NCBI GenBank assembly: GCA_030685235.1 | Contig: MU839281.1 | Span: 1-48,925, forward strand | Origin: Copromyces sp. CBS 386.78 | Lineage: Eukaryota > Ascomycota > Sordariomycetes > Sordariales > Sordariaceae | DNA: 48,925 nucleotides | Reading direction: 5' to 3' | In this document: positions 25,800 to 36,819 of the stretch, piece by piece | Numbering within the stretch: position 1 is the stretch's first letter | Layout: every line of letters starts with the position of its first letter | Notes under the pieces: model-generated | Database searches by the model: none | Told to the model about the DNA's origin: nothing | Seen by the model: only the letters and a program-made list of their open reading frames with translations | Made by a program: the position numbers and the translations under genes

Positions 25800-27070
25800 A
25801 TCTACATAAAATCGCGCAAATTATTAATATTAGTAAGCAGTAGGTCTAGCGTTTAAAGAAGTATTATAATATAATTAGCAAACTATATTTAAAATTTCGT
25901 ATACCCTTTAATTATATTATATTAGTACTATAGGTTATAGAAGTTAATATAAAATAGTTATAGGTATTTCGAATTGTATTTAATTCGCTATAAGAAGTTT
26001 TCGAGCTCTTTCAATATAAATCCGACTTTTATTTCGACGAAATATAATACTTTTTCACTAGTGAATTAAATATATATATATCGATGGCGATTATATTTAA
26101 ATAGTTGAAAGCTTTAAAATAAAGTAATAAGAGGATAGCTTATAAAGCTTTTTAGCGTAGCGATTTATTAAAATTCGATTAATTGCGGAAGGTTTCGAAG
26201 TTTTTAGTAAAAATATATATATTTTACAATGAGTTTAGAGTTAATAAGAGGGATGGCGTTCGTCGCATAGGATAGGCGCTAAAGGGTATATTTTTATAGT
26301 TAGATAGCGCCCTAACTAGGGGTAAATAATTCTATTTATTACTAACGTTAATTGTAAATGGCTTTATCGACGTACTATATTATAAGGGAGTAATTAATAT
26401 AATTAGGTTTGTTATATAGTTCGAGGAAGAAGTGTTCCTTAAAATAAATCTCTTTCTTAACCGCTATAGTATTTTAATAATAAATAATACATTATAGTAT
26501 AAAAATCCCTCTATTAAAGTCGCTTATAATAATAGAAGTATCTTATTTTAATTTTTACTACTATACTCCTTTAATTTTAACCCTATCGAAGTGTATTTTA
26601 GCAACGTAAAAGTATATATAAAGCAGTAGTATTAATACGCTAGCAGTAATCGATTGAAGGAGGGGGAATTTAAAACCTTCCTTAAGGGGGTAATACGGGA
26701 AGTAGGGTAACGAATTAATATTATACGAAAGTATTATCGCTAGGTATATATACCTTCTAACGAGTTTAACGAGGCTAGTGAGGTAAAGGATTACGATGCG
26801 TTGTATAGGAATTAATTATACGAATTGAAAATAATAAGTATAATAGTATAGGATATTAGTTTATATGGTAGATATAGCGAGATAGATATTATTGAGATTG
26901 GAGGTAATTCGTAGCTAGAAACGAGTATAGATATAAGAAAATACCGCAAATGTATAAAGAAAGTAATAATAATAAGAAAACCTCCTAGAGTGCTAAAAAT
27001 GTTGAAAGTGTTGAAAGTGCTGTAAATCCTTCAAATAGTATTATTATATGTAATAATCCCTCTATATATA
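25800..27070 (+). pseudogene. DD34E transposase remnant (Tc1/mariner, IS630-type), copy 1
   Basis: The plus strand keeps the second half of a Tc1/mariner DDE domain. LTLIVNGFIDVLYYKG (26,342-26,389) corresponds to the family's 'LLPALTxDG' stretch. The second catalytic Asp codon is now Asn (AAT, 26,483-26,485), inside ILIINNT where the family reads LVxDNA. The catalytic Glu is kept at 26,588-26,590 within FNPIEVYFSNVK (family: SPDFNPIEE). Thirty-four residues separate the two positions, matching DD34E. Stops elsewhere are RIP-type. The N-terminal half is too eroded for me to fix a start. The corresponding region of copy 2 is present in reverse, up to its break at 48,833. Confidence 0.78.
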
Positions 27071-27119
27071 TAATCCCCCTCTTTAGAGCTCGCTTCCCTT
27101 CGTATATATAATCCCTTTT

Positions 27120-29700
27120 TTAGAGTTCGTTATCCTTGTCGTCGTCGTCGTCGTTGATGGAGATGGGCTCTGCCTCGTTGGCGGTAGGGTCGTTGTCTAT
27201 ACGTAGGTTATTGTCGGGGTTAATTTCTTCGTTTGCATAATCTTCAATAAAATTACTATAAATATAATCGTCGAAAGCGGGAAAATCGCGGTCGGGTACG
27301 AAGTTTATATCCTAGAGGGAATTTGGGAGTATAACTATTAATAATATAAACGGTTAATAGTATACGCGAGAGTAATAAACGAATATTTACTTTGTAGCTA
27401 TAATAATTCTATAAGGTTAACGGTCTAGGAAGGGATTTGCTGCGGTTACAATATTAGAACCTTACGTAGTAGTGGCGACGACGACCGTTGGATAAAATTG
27501 CGTTCGAAATATAAATAATTTTTAATAGCCTTTTTAATTACAATATAAATACTCTCGTTAATTCTATAGGCGAGATACTATAAACGTAGCAGGTTTCGTA
27601 CGTTGTAAAATAATAACTTCCCGGATATAAGGGAATTTTTGAAGCCGTATAGCGCCTCTCTTAGCGCATTATTTTTACTAACTTTCGGCGCGAATTTAAA
27701 GATTAATTACTTTATAAAGTCGGCAACGTGGGCATTAGGCGGCTAGTCTAGCGGTAATAAGGGTAGAGGGGAGGAAGGTTAAAGGTTATCGCTAGCGTAA
27801 AAAGTAGAAATAGTATTAGTATTAATATTAGTACCGTTAGGCAATATAGGTAAAGTAGGTAATATAGGCTCTAATAGTCCTATACCTATCGTACTTATAT
27901 TTATATTCCTATATTCGTTAAACGAAGGTATAAAAAGTAGGGTAGGGAGTGCTCTAGCGCTATTATTATTACCATTGACCCTATATACGTTACCGTTAGC
28001 TTAATAACTATTTTGGAGGTTGAAGTTGAAAATTTAAAGTACGGGTATAAAATCCTTTATACCGCTATTACGTTTTGTACTCGGGATAGCGTATAGTACG
28101 AACGGTTAAAATTACTAATTATTTAACTATTTAAATATTAGCGCGCTAACTAAAGGAATAAATAGCTATTAAAACGAATTAAACTACTATAAAGTTATTT
28201 CGGGTAGAGGTTAATTAACCGTAGTCCGCTTAGTAGTAATAGCGCTAGCTTAAATAACAAAATCCTTTACTGTTAAAGTAAAATAGTATTTTTAATTAGG
28301 AAAAATATAATACTAATAATATTTTTACCCTTTATAATAATTCTTATATTCGTAAATAAATTTATACCCCTATACTTTAATTAATTTATCGTATAGTAAA
28401 TTAGCGGATTCCCTACCCTCTTTTTATACTTCGCGTTCGCGTTCGCGCCTATTTTTAAATTCGTATAATATCGAATTCGTTATTAATTTACGGCCGGTAC
28501 CAATTATTTTTAAATACTTAGAAGTATTAGCGGGCGCGGCAGTAAATACGGCGGTAGGTATAAAAGGTTGGCGAAAAGGCTAGCGAAAAGGTAGGTAAAG
28601 GGAATTATATTATAATTATAATTCTAATTACGAAATACTATAATTAATTAACTATTCTATAAAGGAGGCGATTTGTAATAGGGTAGGCGTACCAAATATA
28701 GAGGTAGAATTACTTTATTATTGGAATCTATTAATAATACGGAAGTAAGCCGTAATTGTAAAAAAGTATTATTCAATTGGTTACCCTACGAAATTAATTA
28801 TTACCTTCGAAATATTATTACTATTAAACGGCGTAATTAGATTGTTTCTCTTAGGGATAACGCGGTTTTAAAAGAGTATTATACCTTTTTTATTCGTTTC
28901 CTATATATTAGCCGCCTAATTTATATATTATATAATAATATAGGGATTTATACCGATAATATTATATTTATTGTAAGTAGCTTCTATGAGGTTATTTTCA
29001 ATATATTACAATTTAATTAAGAGTTTAATACTAAAGTTATAATTGTTTAGATAGACTTCGCTAGAGTCGTTCTTTTTAATAAGTATACAATCGTTCGAAA
29101 CGAGAGTAAGTAGTTTACCGGGCTTTATAAGGAGGTCGTTAAAATTCTTATCTACTAACTATATACCGTTGTATATAAATAAGATATTAAAATAATTGGG
29201 GACCCGGGGCGCCGGGGGCGGTATTAGTATTACCTTCGGTTTATACGATTTTCTAACGGGCGTTATATAAATACGAAGCGCTATTTTAATAATTTTAATT
29301 TCGTTTTATAATATTTATAATACTTGGGATAGAAGTAGATATTCGTCCCCCTTACTATTATTTACGGTTATTGTATAGCGGGATTTATTTTTATTTTCGA
29401 TAGGGGTTTCGTAACGGAGAGGCGGTGGTAGTTACTTTTTAACCCGGGGGCGCGCCGGGGCGCGAAGAGTTCAAATACGAGCGGGAGTAACGGCGAGAAT
29501 TCAAGAGGATAAGGTAATTATTAAAAGAGTAGACGAGGTCGAGATAATTAGAGAGGCGATAGTAGTAGGCGGTCGGATTATAATATACTATATAGGGTTG
29601 GCGGGTATAGACGAGGTATAGCGAATAGGCTATTTGCCCGTAGTATTTACCTTCGTAAATTTAATAATATTATTACCTTCTGCCGTATTATTATTATTAT
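27120..29700 (-). pseudogene. Second frame of the Tc1-like element, copy 1; function unknown
   Basis: A minus-strand frame runs towards the transposase and stops at 27,120-27,122 (TAA). Its end is acidic: FVPDRDFPAFDDYIYSNF followed further on by a run of Asp and NEL. About 27,575-27,665 it reads ALYGFKNSLISGKLLFYN. Both segments recur in frame in copy 2 (LVPDYDPPPFDDYIYNSF and ALYSFKNSFISGRLSLYN), so this is a real coding region, now RIP-mutated. I do not recognise the family. It might be a second transposition protein or a captured host gene. The N-terminal limit is not determined. Confidence 0.55.
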
Positions 29701-30148
29701 TATTATTAACGAATATAATTTTGGGATTAGGCTGGTCTAGTTAGTTGGGAGTCTTTAGAGTAATAGCGCCGCTTATTATCGCCTTTATATCCCCCGCCCG
29801 TTTATTATTAGTAGTATTTATATTTCCGGCTTTAAAAATAGTATTTATTCGAATTACGCGGGTATTAGGCTGTAAAAGCCGCTTCGACCGTCGGAAATTA
29901 TTATTATTATTGAAGAGGGAGCGTTTAGGAAGTATAATTGATACGGGTGCGGGCGTAGCGGTACTTAGTATAAATTATATACGGTATAAGCTAGCGGGTT
30001 GATTAGGATCTTTTAGTATCGATTTTAATAGATAGGGGGAGTCTATGCGAGTATAGAGTAGTAATTAAATTGTAAATACCCTCTAGATTGGTAATGATAT
30101 AGCTGAATAAAGATTTTACTATTATTACGTATCGACGTTTTTACGATG

Positions 30149-30208
30149 TGTGTGTATCTGGCGGTCAGATGCAAAAGTGGGGACTGACACCGTGAATGCA
30201 AGGCACAG
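30149..30208 (-). repeat. Right 60-bp terminal inverted repeat, Tc1-like copy 1
   Basis: It runs outward from TGTGTGTATCTGGCGG to GGCACAG and faces the gene island. It is the inverted partner of 25,549-25,608. Confidence 0.9.
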
Positions 30209-31153
30209 CTTCTAAAATAGTCCCTCTGACTGCCTCTCAGCGCTCTTGGGCCGAATATTTGTTTCATCAGCATTTGGCATTGGCCAAGGTTGGCACCAAT
30301 GGCCACGATCAAACAGGCTAGCATGGGGTATCAGCTATAGCCCCTTGCAATCAACCGACCTCTTTCGGGACCCAGAATTCCTCCCGTCTTGAGGTTCTGG
30401 ACACTGCATCCGTCTTCTTCCTCTTGGCTGGCTTCACTCTGCTTGTCCATATTTCCACTTCATATCCCGCCCACAGTATCATAATGCACCGTCATATAGG
30501 TCGCCAGTCACGGCCAAATCTGCCCCTGCTCGCCCTTCAACGTCTGTCTGGTCACCACCAGGGGCAGTCTGTAACCAGCCAGCCTTCCATACACTTTCGT
30601 TTCCCTTTGCCCTCCCGCATGAGATCATGGCCTTCCTCGTTGCCGACCCCCGGGTTAGACTGACACCAGACAAAGCTCCGTACCCATGACCCAGGGCAGA
30701 GTCGTGAGACGGCAGACAGAGGCTAACCGGCCTACTCACCCAAGCGCGGAACATGACCCATGGCTCCATATACATCACTTTAATGATTCCGAGATCTGTC
30801 AAGGGAATAGGCATTTCATTTGACAACAAACAGCCCAGTGTCTTTGAGGCTCGACCTTGTTATCCTTGTCATGCCTTGTAAGGGCCGGAGCCGAGGGCCC
30901 TTGTTCACCTCGACGTATGGCATGGTCCGATATTCCATGTACATACGTAGCGATCGTTGTCCCCGGGTGGCCGATTAGGTATATATAAGAGTCCTGACTG
31001 TCTTGTTGTTGTTTCTTTTTCTTCTCCAGAGTATCTTCACACACACCTTCTGAACAATTCAACAGCTTACTTGACATATTCTAACTTGTCATCCCTTGAG
31101 CATCCTGCTGCGGACTCGTACCTTTCTTCAATCCTACCACAATACTAGCCAAA
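30209..31153. other. Intergenic region upstream of the small Cys-rich gene
   Basis: Normal-composition DNA between the transposon end and the 31,154 start codon. Short open frames overlap on both strands and look random. The last 200 bases look like a fungal promoter and leader, with a TATA box, CT-rich tracts and an ACACACAC-type run. Confidence 0.5.
30980..30989 (+). promoter_or_regulatory. Probable TATA box of the small Cys-rich gene
   Basis: TATATATAAG lies 165 bases before the start codon. It is followed by TTGTTGTTTCTTTTTCTTCTC and a CA-rich leader, a common arrangement at fungal promoters. The position would give a leader of roughly 100-130 nt. Confidence 0.5.
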
Positions 31154-31635
31154 ATGAGCGGCGGCGGTCAAGGCGGCGGTGGTTTCTACAAGTATCGGTG
31201 CAAGCACTTTTACACCTACGACTGCATGAATTGGGTCTGGGTCAACCACGCTGCTTGTGCTACCTGCCTGGTAAGACCAAGCATTTTCTCTATAGAGTAT
31301 CACATATGCTAACCCACTGACAGGCCATGCGACGGGGAGAAGAATCAGACGTCGCTCTATCGGCAACACGCTTTGAGATACGCGTACCTCGGGCTCTGAA
31401 TGGCATGCTGTCCTACGAATCAGCTTGGATTGCCCCTCCCGTCTTTACTGGATTCGAGCCAGCATTCAAGACCGGAAATGCACCTATGAGCGGCAACAGG
31501 ACCTCCAACACAAGTCTGGGTGATTTTACCCCGGCATTTAGAGGGTCTCCTCCCGAGGTCTTTCCTACGACCATGACAACCACCGATACACCTCGACCTG
31601 TCATGGTCACAACAGGCGTTCACAGGATGGGCTAA
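31154..31635 (+). CDS. Small Cys-rich hypothetical protein, 142 aa, one intron
   Basis: Exon 1 is 31,154-31,270 and exon 2 is 31,324-31,635, giving 142 residues. The intron (31,271-31,323) has a GTAAGA donor, a GCTAACC branch site and CTGACAG at the acceptor, and removing it keeps the frame. The start context CAAAATG is good, with a TATA box upstream. After a Gly-rich start (MSGGGQGGGG) comes YKYRCKHFYTYDCMNWVWVN and then AACATCLA, placing Cys at 16, 24, 35 and 38. These could bind a metal, but this is inference. The second half is Thr/Pro-rich and low in complexity. I recall similar short Y-R-C...NWVWVN proteins in Sordariomycetes but know no function. There is no signal peptide or membrane segment. 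Confidence 0.72.
31271..31323 (+). other. Spliceosomal intron, 53 nt
   Basis: GT-AG intron with GTAAGA donor, GCTAACC branch site and ACAG acceptor. It is phase 0, between codons for Leu39 and Ala40. Confidence 0.8.
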
Positions 31636-32444
31636 ACAAGGAGGAAACATACGTCAATACGCAGGAACTCAAAGATTGGCAGATATTTCCATGGGTTATC
31701 ACGTTTAAGAGGAAGACATTGACTCGATTGGTTTTCTTGAAAGGGGGGAATGAAGGACTTGGATACCGGCGTGTATTGAGGCGCCATGAGATTGCTGTTT
31801 TTTGATACCCGCCAGACATACGGAGCTTCAAAGGGCACTGGGTTTCTTCTTGATTGCATTTTTCTTTTAGCGGCAGCACACGGACTCATTGTATACTATC
31901 TATCGAATGAAGAACTTGCTCACCGAACCATGCCACCAATGCAGAAAGGTTCCAGCAGCCCATTGATCGACCACGCAGTTCATTCATCCTCTCACCTTGT
32001 AACTGACCACTTAACACAAGCTGTTATAGCACACCTTGACATCTTGACACCTTAAACAGACAACGCATAAATCCGACAAGGAACGGCTTCACCGGCAAAT
32101 AGGACCGGCGTCTAGAATACCACCCACACTTTCTCAAAATTCCCGTTCCATGTCGACACACTCATATCCACATCCACATGTTCGTTACCGCACAAATAGT
32201 TACGTACCGGTAGAATGCCACCCCTGCTTCGTTGTCTCCGATGGCCGATTACCGAATCAATTCGCTGATGTAACGCTGTTTCCCGCATTGACAGATACGA
32301 TGTGCATGTTTCGTGCACAAGCGAGTTCGCCTCTGATCCTTCAGGAACTCGTCTAACTTTTTTTTTTTCTTTCCCTCGCCTTATCTTCACATGTCTTTTA
32401 TCATGCCCATACCCATGCTCATGCTTTTTCTACGTTTCTGATAC

Positions 32445-32553
32445 TACCGCTTTTTCTCACTCGATTTGATTCTACTCAAGCCAATCCTGTCACTGGGTCG
32501 TTCCGATACTATACCTATTTGAGTGAAATCAAATCGAGTGAGAAGAAGCGGTA
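32445..32553. repeat. 36-bp inverted repeat with 37-nt loop
   Basis: Arms at 32,445-32,480 and 32,518-32,553 pair at 32 of 36 positions. The core is AATCAAATCGAGTGAGAA in the right arm. No target duplication was seen, so it may be a small foldback element or a structured transcript. Confidence 0.75.
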
Positions 32554-33594
32554 CACCACGTTATCTGGTTCCGGAGAACATCGCCTAGGTGGAAGGTGTG
32601 TACCTTTACGTAAAGTAAGGCGTACTAGAAACCCACAATGGAGACGAATAGGTAAGGGGATATTATCCCAGGAACAAATTAGTGAACTGCCCTTTTGTTT
32701 CATTCACTATACAGTTAGACCAAGGAAGCACCTATAGGTAGTGTACATATGCACACTGAAAGGGGGCGATTGGGAGGGAACATTCGAGAAAGACGGGAAA
32801 AAAAAAGGAAGGAAAGACAGACGTTGGATCCCACAGAACAAACACGACCTGCTGCGAACACAGTGCGTACTTACCGAGGACCATATAATAATACTGGAAG
32901 CGGCTCCAACCTTTTTAGGTACTACATTACTGCGAACTGACGTCTCTGTCCCACTGCTCCCCAAGCTATCATCCCTTCCGACTTCCCGCTCGTCGTTCCG
33001 TTTGATTACTATAAAGCGCTATTATTTTGGAGGGCATAAAATAGGGATAGAGCTTGAAGCTGAGAGAAGGGATTCACAATGGAATGGAGAAGAAAACTGG
33101 AAAAAAAAAGATCCAACAATCCGTCCCGGTCCCCCATTGCGCGATGCAAGTTTCGGGACCGTCCCGTCCCGTTCTTGTGCCGTGTTTTGTGAACATCAGT
33201 CGATCAATAACTTGTATCATGTCATGTCTTTTTCTTACTATGTTTGCTGCGGCACAGGAGCATAGAGACTGCCGAAGTGCCCGTTATCCCCGGCCGTTGC
33301 CGTCGGTTGCGAACGAATCGTGTATAACTCGAAACAGTTCTTGTCCTGGGGATTTTTCTCGATCATCTTGCTTGAAACACAGTGCTAGATTTCTCTGGTA
33401 AACGAGAGCAAGAAACAAGATGTTTGCATCTTTGTTGGTGAAAAAAGCACCGTCGACAAACAACGATAGTGTGGAGAAACAGTTTCAAGGTCTATTAACT
33501 GACAGAAAGGAGTCATTGGTGTCGCTGTGGAAACAAGTCTCAAGACGGAATTACTGATGCTAGAACGAGAATCCTGAAAACCTGGATTGAAATT

Positions 33595-33608
33595 CCCCCC
33601 CCCCCCCC
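33595..33608 (+). repeat. Poly(C) run of 14
   Basis: A mononucleotide run of 14 C that is likely length-variable and prone to sequencing error. Confidence 0.9.
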
Positions 33609-34044
33609 GCGCTTTTTATCACAACTTCGAGTCTTTGACCCGAACCAGATTTGGAAGTTTGAAGTTCACACACTCTCCCTTCGCAGACCATCGAGGGGCT
33701 GAGGGTGAGAATAGTTATCAGATCATCATGCTTATGTTTTTGTTAGTCACCACTGATAGTATCCGCGTAAAGTACATCAAAGATACGTGCGGTGAGCCCT
33801 TCTGGAAACACGTAAAATTGAAGAAGTCATCTCGGGACAGCTGAACCTTCACGTAAGGAAACCTAACAATCCGAATGAAAGTCCGAAAAGACTGTACCAT
33901 GGTAGGCCATCATGACCGCCAGCCAGCTCACCACGGTCCCGGTTCATGCTCATCACCTGACGCATGAACTGATTCCTAGCTGAAGTTGCTGAACGGCACT
34001 TTTGAAACGAAACTAAACCGGCACTCCTTTGCGAACTAGACTAG

Positions 34045-34446
34045 GGGCGCGTTTGGTTCAACCAACAACTTTTCCATCTGTTTTTAACAGGGGTAAAGGA
34101 GGGTACAAAGCGTTAATCGCGTGCTGTAGATGGCGCTTTGTACCCTCCTCTACCCCTGCCAACTAACAAAACGCTCTATCTTCATAGTCCAACCCGTGAA
34201 GATAGAAACCAACAGAATGAACTATCACCATACCGGATTAGGAAGTTGATAAGACCTCATGCAAGCACATGCACGGCGCATACAGGGGAGGTACGGCCAA
34301 GAGCCTGGTGCATTCAGCTTACAGGGGGATTACAGGGGGTAAAGGAGGTCCGACGCCGGATCTATCTTACGATTTGCAATGTGTTGGCTGACAGGGATAA
34401 TTTCCCCATACAAACTTTTGTTTTGATGGTTGAACCAAACACGCCC
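34045..34446. mobile_element. 402-bp MITE with GGGCG-type ends
   Basis: The ends are inverted: GGGCGCGTTTGGTTCAACCA at 34,045-34,064 and its near-exact complement at 34,427-34,446 (GGGCGTGTTTGGTTCAACCA in sense), with one mismatch in 20. TAG is present on both sides (34,042-34,044 and 34,447-34,449), giving a 3-bp (or TA) duplication. The GGGCG...GTTTGGTT end plus a 3-bp duplication resembles PIF/Harbinger MITEs; a TA-type origin is possible. Inside is a second palindrome (34,089-34,112 with 34,134-34,157, 23 of 24 paired). It has no coding capacity. Confidence 0.82.
34089..34157. repeat. Internal palindrome of the MITE
   Basis: Two 24-nt arms (AGGGGTAAAGGAGGGTACAA... at the left) pair at 23 of 24 positions around a 21-nt loop. 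The arm motif GGGGTAAAGGAGG recurs near 34,333-34,347, inside the same element. Confidence 0.8.
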
Positions 34447-34449
34447 TAG

Positions 34450-36819
34450 GTCGGGGCGAAATACTGTATCGGAAACTCCGCCGAGAGAAAACCGTTGGAA
34501 CTATGTAACACTGTTTGAACAAGCCACTAGCACTAAACTAGCGTTGTTTGCTTAAAAATAGAGTGCCAAGTGGAACGATGTTGAGTAACCTGGGAAAGGG
34601 GAACACCGTGACGACTTCGGTATTTATTGATGTTAGCATGACTTGGAAGCTGGAGGAAAGCGAGGAAAAAGACCCGAGTGATTGTCGTCAGTGAATCAGG
34701 CGAGAACTAGTTGAAAATTTTTTAGTTTGGCCGCGATAATTCGCACCTGACCCGAAGTTAGCAGAAGTCGGAAAAGTTGTTATGGTGGGTTAAGCTAACA
34801 TTAACAGTTTAGTGAGGCTAGTGCGGTGTGAACACGAGGCACGGAAGCTTCCATTCTAATTAATGGCTTCATCTTTCAAATCGCGTCATCAAAGCGGCAT
34901 ATCAAACCGTGAACAAGTCGTATGAGCCCAGTTCGTCAACTTGACCATGCACTGCCCTGGCAAAGGTGAAGACCCCCGGTAACCCCCACCAAACATCCCT
35001 ACAAGGATGTAACGGCATGGCGTTTTCCCTCCCTTCCCAACGGGACCGTTGGGTAAAACATCGAACGATATCATCTCCTGGTTCCGTCTCCGATGAACAA
35101 TCACGGAGATTTCGGGGACAAATCCAAGACGGCATTGTGGGAATGATATGATGATGCACGAGGCCAACCGGCACCGAGATACCCAAGGTTCTCCCTAGTG
35201 GACAAGGAGGCAAGCAAGCAAGGCTACCACGCTACGCCACATCGGCAGTGGGATACCGACTGGATCGACACTTTACGGCCGTTATATCTGAGATCCTGGA
35301 GAATATCGAAACGTCCGGCATTCCTTTCAAACACCGGCGGGGAACCCGCATACCGTCACAACTCGATATCACACGGTGTCGCACATACGTTTGCTGAGAA
35401 TCACGGTGCGGATGGGAAGATGGCGACTTACCAGTTTAGCAATGCCGATGGGGCACCAGTTCATGCCGCTGCTGGTTGAGTTTAGAATACCTACTTCAAC
35501 GTCAATATTGGACCATGTGAATGGCAACCGAAAACCGGAGCTTGGAAGTGGAGGGGAAGACTTATCCTCAAAAAATGCAGAGGGGTTGTTCCTCCCGCCA
35601 TCTTTCAGGAACGAGGAACAACCGAGGACCACCTTCTAGGAAGCCAGTCCCTTATCCTAAAGGACCAGAACCCCAAACAGCAAAGCTAGCCTCCGCAAGG
35701 ACGCAGATTAGGCCAGAAGCGAAGACCAAGAAAGAGAGGATCCGAAGGCCAGACAAGTACGAAACTTTGACTCCAACTCGAGATGGGTCCTAACCTTTGG
35801 TTCTCTTCCCCAGAAATCCACAACCGCCATCCTCTGAAAATCCAGGGGCTCGAAAGCATTGGTTCTCAACGAGTCTGGCCCAAAGACACGCTTCTTCCCC
35901 CGAACGGACGCGGACACCCCCAGAACGGACACTCCCACAGGATATTAGACACCCAACCACCACTCTCACAGTCCAAACCAGCAAGCCATGGCGGACCTGC
36001 TCAGCCCTCCAAAAGCAACCGCACCGTCATTAACACAGCAGTCGTCAAGTGTCGGCAGCCAAATCGATAGCCGGATCGTCGAGATAGCTGTCTCATGAGT
36101 CTTTCCGTGTGTAGAGCACTGCCAGCTGAGACTAGCTTTTGTATCCTCTCCGCACTCTCGTACCAGCCGAGAAAGTGTAAAGGAGGGCATTACCGCACGG
36201 ACAAAATGCGTCCTCAAAAACCGTGCTATCATCTTTCTCCCGGAAGTGAACTTTTCAGCGCACTCCAGTCGAAAGGAAAGTGTCTGCCAAAGAGCTTCTC
36301 CCCTTTCGGATCAAAGATTTGAAACAAACGTGGTTCTGGCGTCCAATTCACGACGTAGGACGAAGCCATACGTGCAAATCGGTTAATGCGCCTGGCCGGG
36401 GATCTCAATGACACAAAAGCCAATGACACGTTGACGGTATGTTGCCGAACGCGGTTCCACAGAGTCGGTGGAGGTTATCCGGGAGGAAGGCGTACAAGTG
36501 GGTATCCGCTCCTGCGCATGCGATACTAGAGAGATCTGAGGGTGCAGAGAGCGCGACAGACAGGCGTGAAAAGAATCCTTCTCAACATTTCCGTTTGTAG
36601 TCATACAGCCCCCGCTCGCCACACAAGTGCAGTGATTCAGGCGAGGCAAGCTGAAGACGCGAAAGATGAAATGAGGGATGTGATCGTATGTAGCCGTATC
36701 TTCGCTCTCCCCTCGTCACTCCACAGAGCATGCGTCGCGAAACGCAAAGCTCCAAGAGTCAGAGCCAAAAAGAACTTCTGGATGACAGGCATGGCAGGGC
36801 ACCCAAAATGTATCCTTCC
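34450..36819. other. Intergenic DNA, no gene identified
   Basis: Normal composition with only short overlapping frames on both strands. An 11-bp perfect inverted repeat (GGTTGTTCCTC at 35,584-35,594, GAGGAACAACC at 35,613-35,623) could form a small hairpin. A minus-strand frame at 36,229-36,429 reads plausibly (MASSYVVNWTPEPRLFQIFD) but has no support beyond that. Confidence 0.4.

Larger units (their letters stand above)
25549..30208 (+). mobile_element. Tc1/mariner-like element, copy 1 (4.66 kb, two converging frames)
   Basis: The element is bounded by 60-bp inverted repeats (25,549-25,608 and 30,149-30,208) that differ at one base and begin CTGTGCCTTGCATTCACGG. It contains a plus-strand DD34E transposase remnant and a minus-strand second frame whose stop is at 27,120-27,122, so the two converge near 27.1 kb. 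The interior is RIP-mutated but the ends are not visibly so. Typical Tc1/mariner elements are 1.3-2.5 kb with one gene, so this one is unusually large. No TA target duplication is visible; the flanks share only CT, which may be chance. A second copy occupies 44,945-48,833. Confidence 0.85.
31636..34044. other. Intergenic DNA, no gene identified
   Basis: Composition is normal and no RIP is evident. Open frames of up to 174 codons (32,741-33,265) lack domains, leaders or consistent codon preference. Contents worth noting are the hairpin at 32,445-32,553 and a run of 14 C at 33,595-33,608. Confidence 0.5.

Noticed and set aside
32741..33265. 174-codon plus-strand frame in the long intergenic region
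   Set aside because: Its translation has no family resemblance and no fungal codon bias, and competing frames overlap it.
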